From: Rhizobium sullae
Lineage (GTDB): Bacteria > Pseudomonadota > Alphaproteobacteria > Rhizobiales > Rhizobiaceae
NCBI RefSeq assembly: GCF_025200715.1
Contig: NZ_CP104144.1
Location: forward strand, 620,001-684,000
Length of the DNA stretch: 64,000 bases
Direction: 5' to 3'
Part shown: positions 62,302 to 64,000 of the stretch, piece by piece
How the letters are laid out: each line of letters begins with the position of its first letter
How positions within the stretch are numbered: position 1 is the first letter of the stretch
Program-made: the position numbers and the translations under genes
Notes under the pieces: model-generated
Database searches by the model: none
The model's input: the letters and a program-made list of their open reading frames with translations, nothing else
What the model was told of the DNA's origin: nothing

Positions 62302-64000
62302 TCAGCTCCGGGGTTTCAAATTTTCCGGATCGTAGAGCGGCCTGTAGCCGACGGCGGCGACGTCGACCGGATAAGTCTCACCGAAGTATTCGATGACGAG
62401 CTTGCGGCCTTCCTGGGCATGGGACCAGGGCAGGTAGGCGAGCGCGATGTTCTTTCCGATTGTCGGGCCATAGGCGATCGACGTCGTGTAGGAGCGGCGG
62501 CCGAACTCGTCGACAAGGGTCTCGCCGGTTTCCGGATCCATGACCGGCAGCGTGCCGACCGGATAGCGGGCGACGCCTTTGCTGTCGATGTTATCGGTCA
62601 TCACCAGCGTGCAGAGCATCGCCGGCTGGTGCTCGCGGGCCTTATATTCGAGATGCCTGGCCTTGCCGCGGAAATCGGCCTCCTTGACCTTCGGACGGGC
62701 GAGGCCGGCTTCGATAAGATTGTACTGCGTGATGAGGTCGGCATTCTGCAGGCGCAGGCTCTTTTCCATGCGACGGCTATTGGCGTAGGTCTCGACGCCG
62801 AAGGCCATGACGCCAGTCGCGCGCAGCGCATCCCAGACGGCAAGGCCATCCTCGTACTTCATGTGCAGCTCCCAGCCCTGCTCGCCGACATAGGAGATGC
62901 GGAAGGCCGTGACGTGCCTGCCGTCGATCTCGATCGGCTTGATCGCGGCGAAGGCGAAGTTTTCCGGATCGAGGGCCGCCGGATCGGCGACGACCTTCTT
63001 CAGCGTGGCGCGGGCGTTCGGCCCCCAGATGCCGATGGTGACGTATTTTTCGGAGACGTCGGTGACGGTAACGTTGAAGCCCTTATCCTCGGCAATCCGC
63101 TTGATGTAGTGGAAATCGCGCGGGCCTGCGTCCGCCCCGTCGATCACACGGCAGCGGTCGGCGATACGGATGACCGTCAGATCGGCGCGCACCATGCCCT
63201 CGTCGTCGAGGAAGTGCGTGTAGATGCCCTTGCCGATGTTGGCGTCGCCGCCGATCTTTGCGGCGCAGACCCACTCCATCAGCTCGACATGACCAGGCCC
63301 TTCGACGTCGAACATGTAGAAGTGGCTTAGGTTGACGATGCCGCAATCCTCGCTCATCGCCAGGTGCTCGGCATTGGAGACGCGCCAGAAGTGGCGGCCG
63401 TCCCATTCGTTTTCGCGCACCGGCACGCGATCGCCGTACTTCTCAAGCAGGTGCTCGTTGGCTCTGTAGCCATGGGCGCGCTCCCAGCCGCCAAGCTCCA
63501 TGAAATAGCCGCCGAGCTCGACTTCGCGCTCGTAAAAGGGCGAGTGCTTGACGTCGCGGCTGGTGGCATAGGGCTCGCGCGTATGAACGGCCGGGAAATA
63601 GATCTTCTGGGCGGCCTCAAAACAACGGTCCTCGATGAACTGTTCCGTCAGCTGGTGCGCGTAGAAGCGTGAATAGTCGATGCTGGCGTGGTCGATCCCG
63701 GTGCGGCCGTCGGTCATCCAGTCGGCGATCAGCTTGCCATAGCCGGGACCATCCTTGACCCAGATGGCGACGCAGTACCAGAGGCCGCGCACCTTCTGGC
63801 TCTCGCCGCAGGACGGGCCGCCGGCGGCGGAAACCTGCAGCAGGCCGTTGAAGGAATGGCTTTCGTTATAGCCGAGTTCGCCGAGGATCGGGGTGAGCTC
63901 CATGGCGCGCTCGAGCGGCGCGATAATCTCATCCATTTCGAGGTCGCGCTGCGAGGGCGACAGGCGCGCCTCATGCTTTTCGAGCAGCTCGCGGGGATGG
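62302..64000 (-). CDS. Dimethylglycine/sarcosine dehydrogenase-like oxidoreductase, 5' part outside the window
   Basis: The C-terminal ~565 residues of a large FAD-dependent amine dehydrogenase; the frame runs off the right edge with no start. Visible are the end of the FAD domain (GELGYNESHSFNGLLQVSAA, GYGKLIADWMTDGRTGIDHA), then the folate-binding GcvT-like domain (DCGIVNLSHFYMFDVEGPGH, VEKYVTIGIWGPNAR-type strand, AFRISYVGEQGWELHMKYED, GVETYANSRRMEKSLRLQNA). Such enzymes demethylate dimethylglycine or sarcosine, passing C1 units to tetrahydrofolate; relevant to betaine catabolism. It converges on the EEP gene. Confidence 0.9.
   Translation of the reverse strand, partial: HPRELLEKHEARLSPSQRDLEMDEIIAPLERAMELTPILGELGYNESHSFNGLLQVSAAGGPSCGESQKVRGLWYCVAIWVKDGPGYGKLIADWMTDGRTGIDHASIDYSRFYAHQLTEQFIEDRCFEAAQKIYFPAVHTREPYATSRDVKHSPFYEREVELGGYFMELGGWERAHGYRANEHLLEKYGDRVPVRENEWDGRHFWRVSNAEHLAMSEDCGIVNLSHFYMFDVEGPGHVELMEWVCAAKIGGDANIGKGIYTHFLDDEGMVRADLTVIRIADRCRVIDGADAGPRDFHYIKRIAEDKGFNVTVTDVSEKYVTIGIWGPNARATLKKVVADPAALDPENFAFAAIKPIEIDGRHVTAFRISYVGEQGWELHMKYEDGLAVWDALRATGVMAFGVETYANSRRMEKSLRLQNADLITQYNLIEAGLARPKVKEADFRGKARHLEYKAREHQPAMLCTLVMTDNIDSKGVARYPVGTLPVMDPETGETLVDEFGRRSYTTSIAYGPTIGKNIALAYLPWSHAQEGRKLVIEYFGETYPVDVAAVGYRPLYDPENLKPRS

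Noticed and set aside
62296..63330. 344-codon plus-strand frame antisense to the dehydrogenase
   Set aside because: Shadow of the GcvT-like domain on the other strand; no start signal.
1..64000. CRISPR arrays, tRNA genes and replication origin
   Set aside because: No regularly spaced repeats, no cloverleaf-like tRNA sequences and no repABC or oriV-type iterons were seen on reading.

Overview
The window looks like an accessory stretch of a Rhizobiaceae genome (Rhizobium/Ensifer type), probably a plasmid or secondary-replicon stress island. Pointers are the duplicated LigD/Ku end-joining genes, the paired small heat shock genes with a ROSE-like leader and a nearby CIRCE box, an EcfG-type ECF sigma factor, many tiny rhizobial stress proteins, and the GGAAC promoter motif in front of many genes. 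No tRNA, rRNA, CRISPR array or origin is visible.

Layout. 0-4 kb: a TnpB-only insertion element with a frameshift abuts the first ligD. 4.3-7.9 kb: two Hsp20 genes diverge from htpG. 8-17 kb: a decayed zone with RES, cytochrome c, molybdenum hydroxylase, PPC-domain and PEBP remnants, an orphan GNAT protein, small hypotheticals, a ROK-like protein of unusual motif order and a CBS protein. 17-25 kb: HD protein, flavodoxin-like reductase, cysteine hydrolase, STAS protein and SDR. 25-27 kb: a broken quinone oxidoreductase and a broken CYP152-type P450. 28-36 kb: Crp/Fnr regulator, EcfG-like sigma factor, alpha/beta hydrolase, nucleotidyltransferase plus metallophosphoesterase, and a trehalose-synthase-like GH13 coupled to a luciferase-like oxidoreductase. 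36-41 kb: tiny hydrophilic proteins, DUF4142 and a DUF4396-multicopper oxidase fusion. 41-45.5 kb: ArsR/AHSA1 pair, second AHSA1, SnoaL-like protein, dinB fragment and VapBC. 45.7-53.4 kb: two converging Ku-containing blocks (Ku-LigD on +; small protein-DUF3175-GST-Ku-FdhA on -). 53.4-62.3 kb: hybrid histidine kinase, membrane mini-proteins, DUF2934, UdgX-type uracil-DNA glycosylase, TreZ, phospholipase D/cardiolipin synthase and an endonuclease/exonuclease/phosphatase. The right edge cuts a dimethylglycine/sarcosine dehydrogenase-like gene.

The unifying signal is regulatory. I count fifteen sites of the form GGAAC-N16/17-nGTT, correctly oriented and mostly 25-45 bases before the start codon, plus one weaker copy before the EcfG-like sigma gene itself. 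They precede DNA repair (Ku-LigD, Ku, UdgX), trehalose or glucan metabolism, redox enzymes, the copper oxidase and many tiny proteins. The region therefore reads as a general-stress-response island: protect proteins, rejoin broken DNA, excise uracil, make compatible solutes and manage redox. A second signal is gene decay: single-base frameshifts, often in short C/G runs, are concentrated in the 9-38 kb part.
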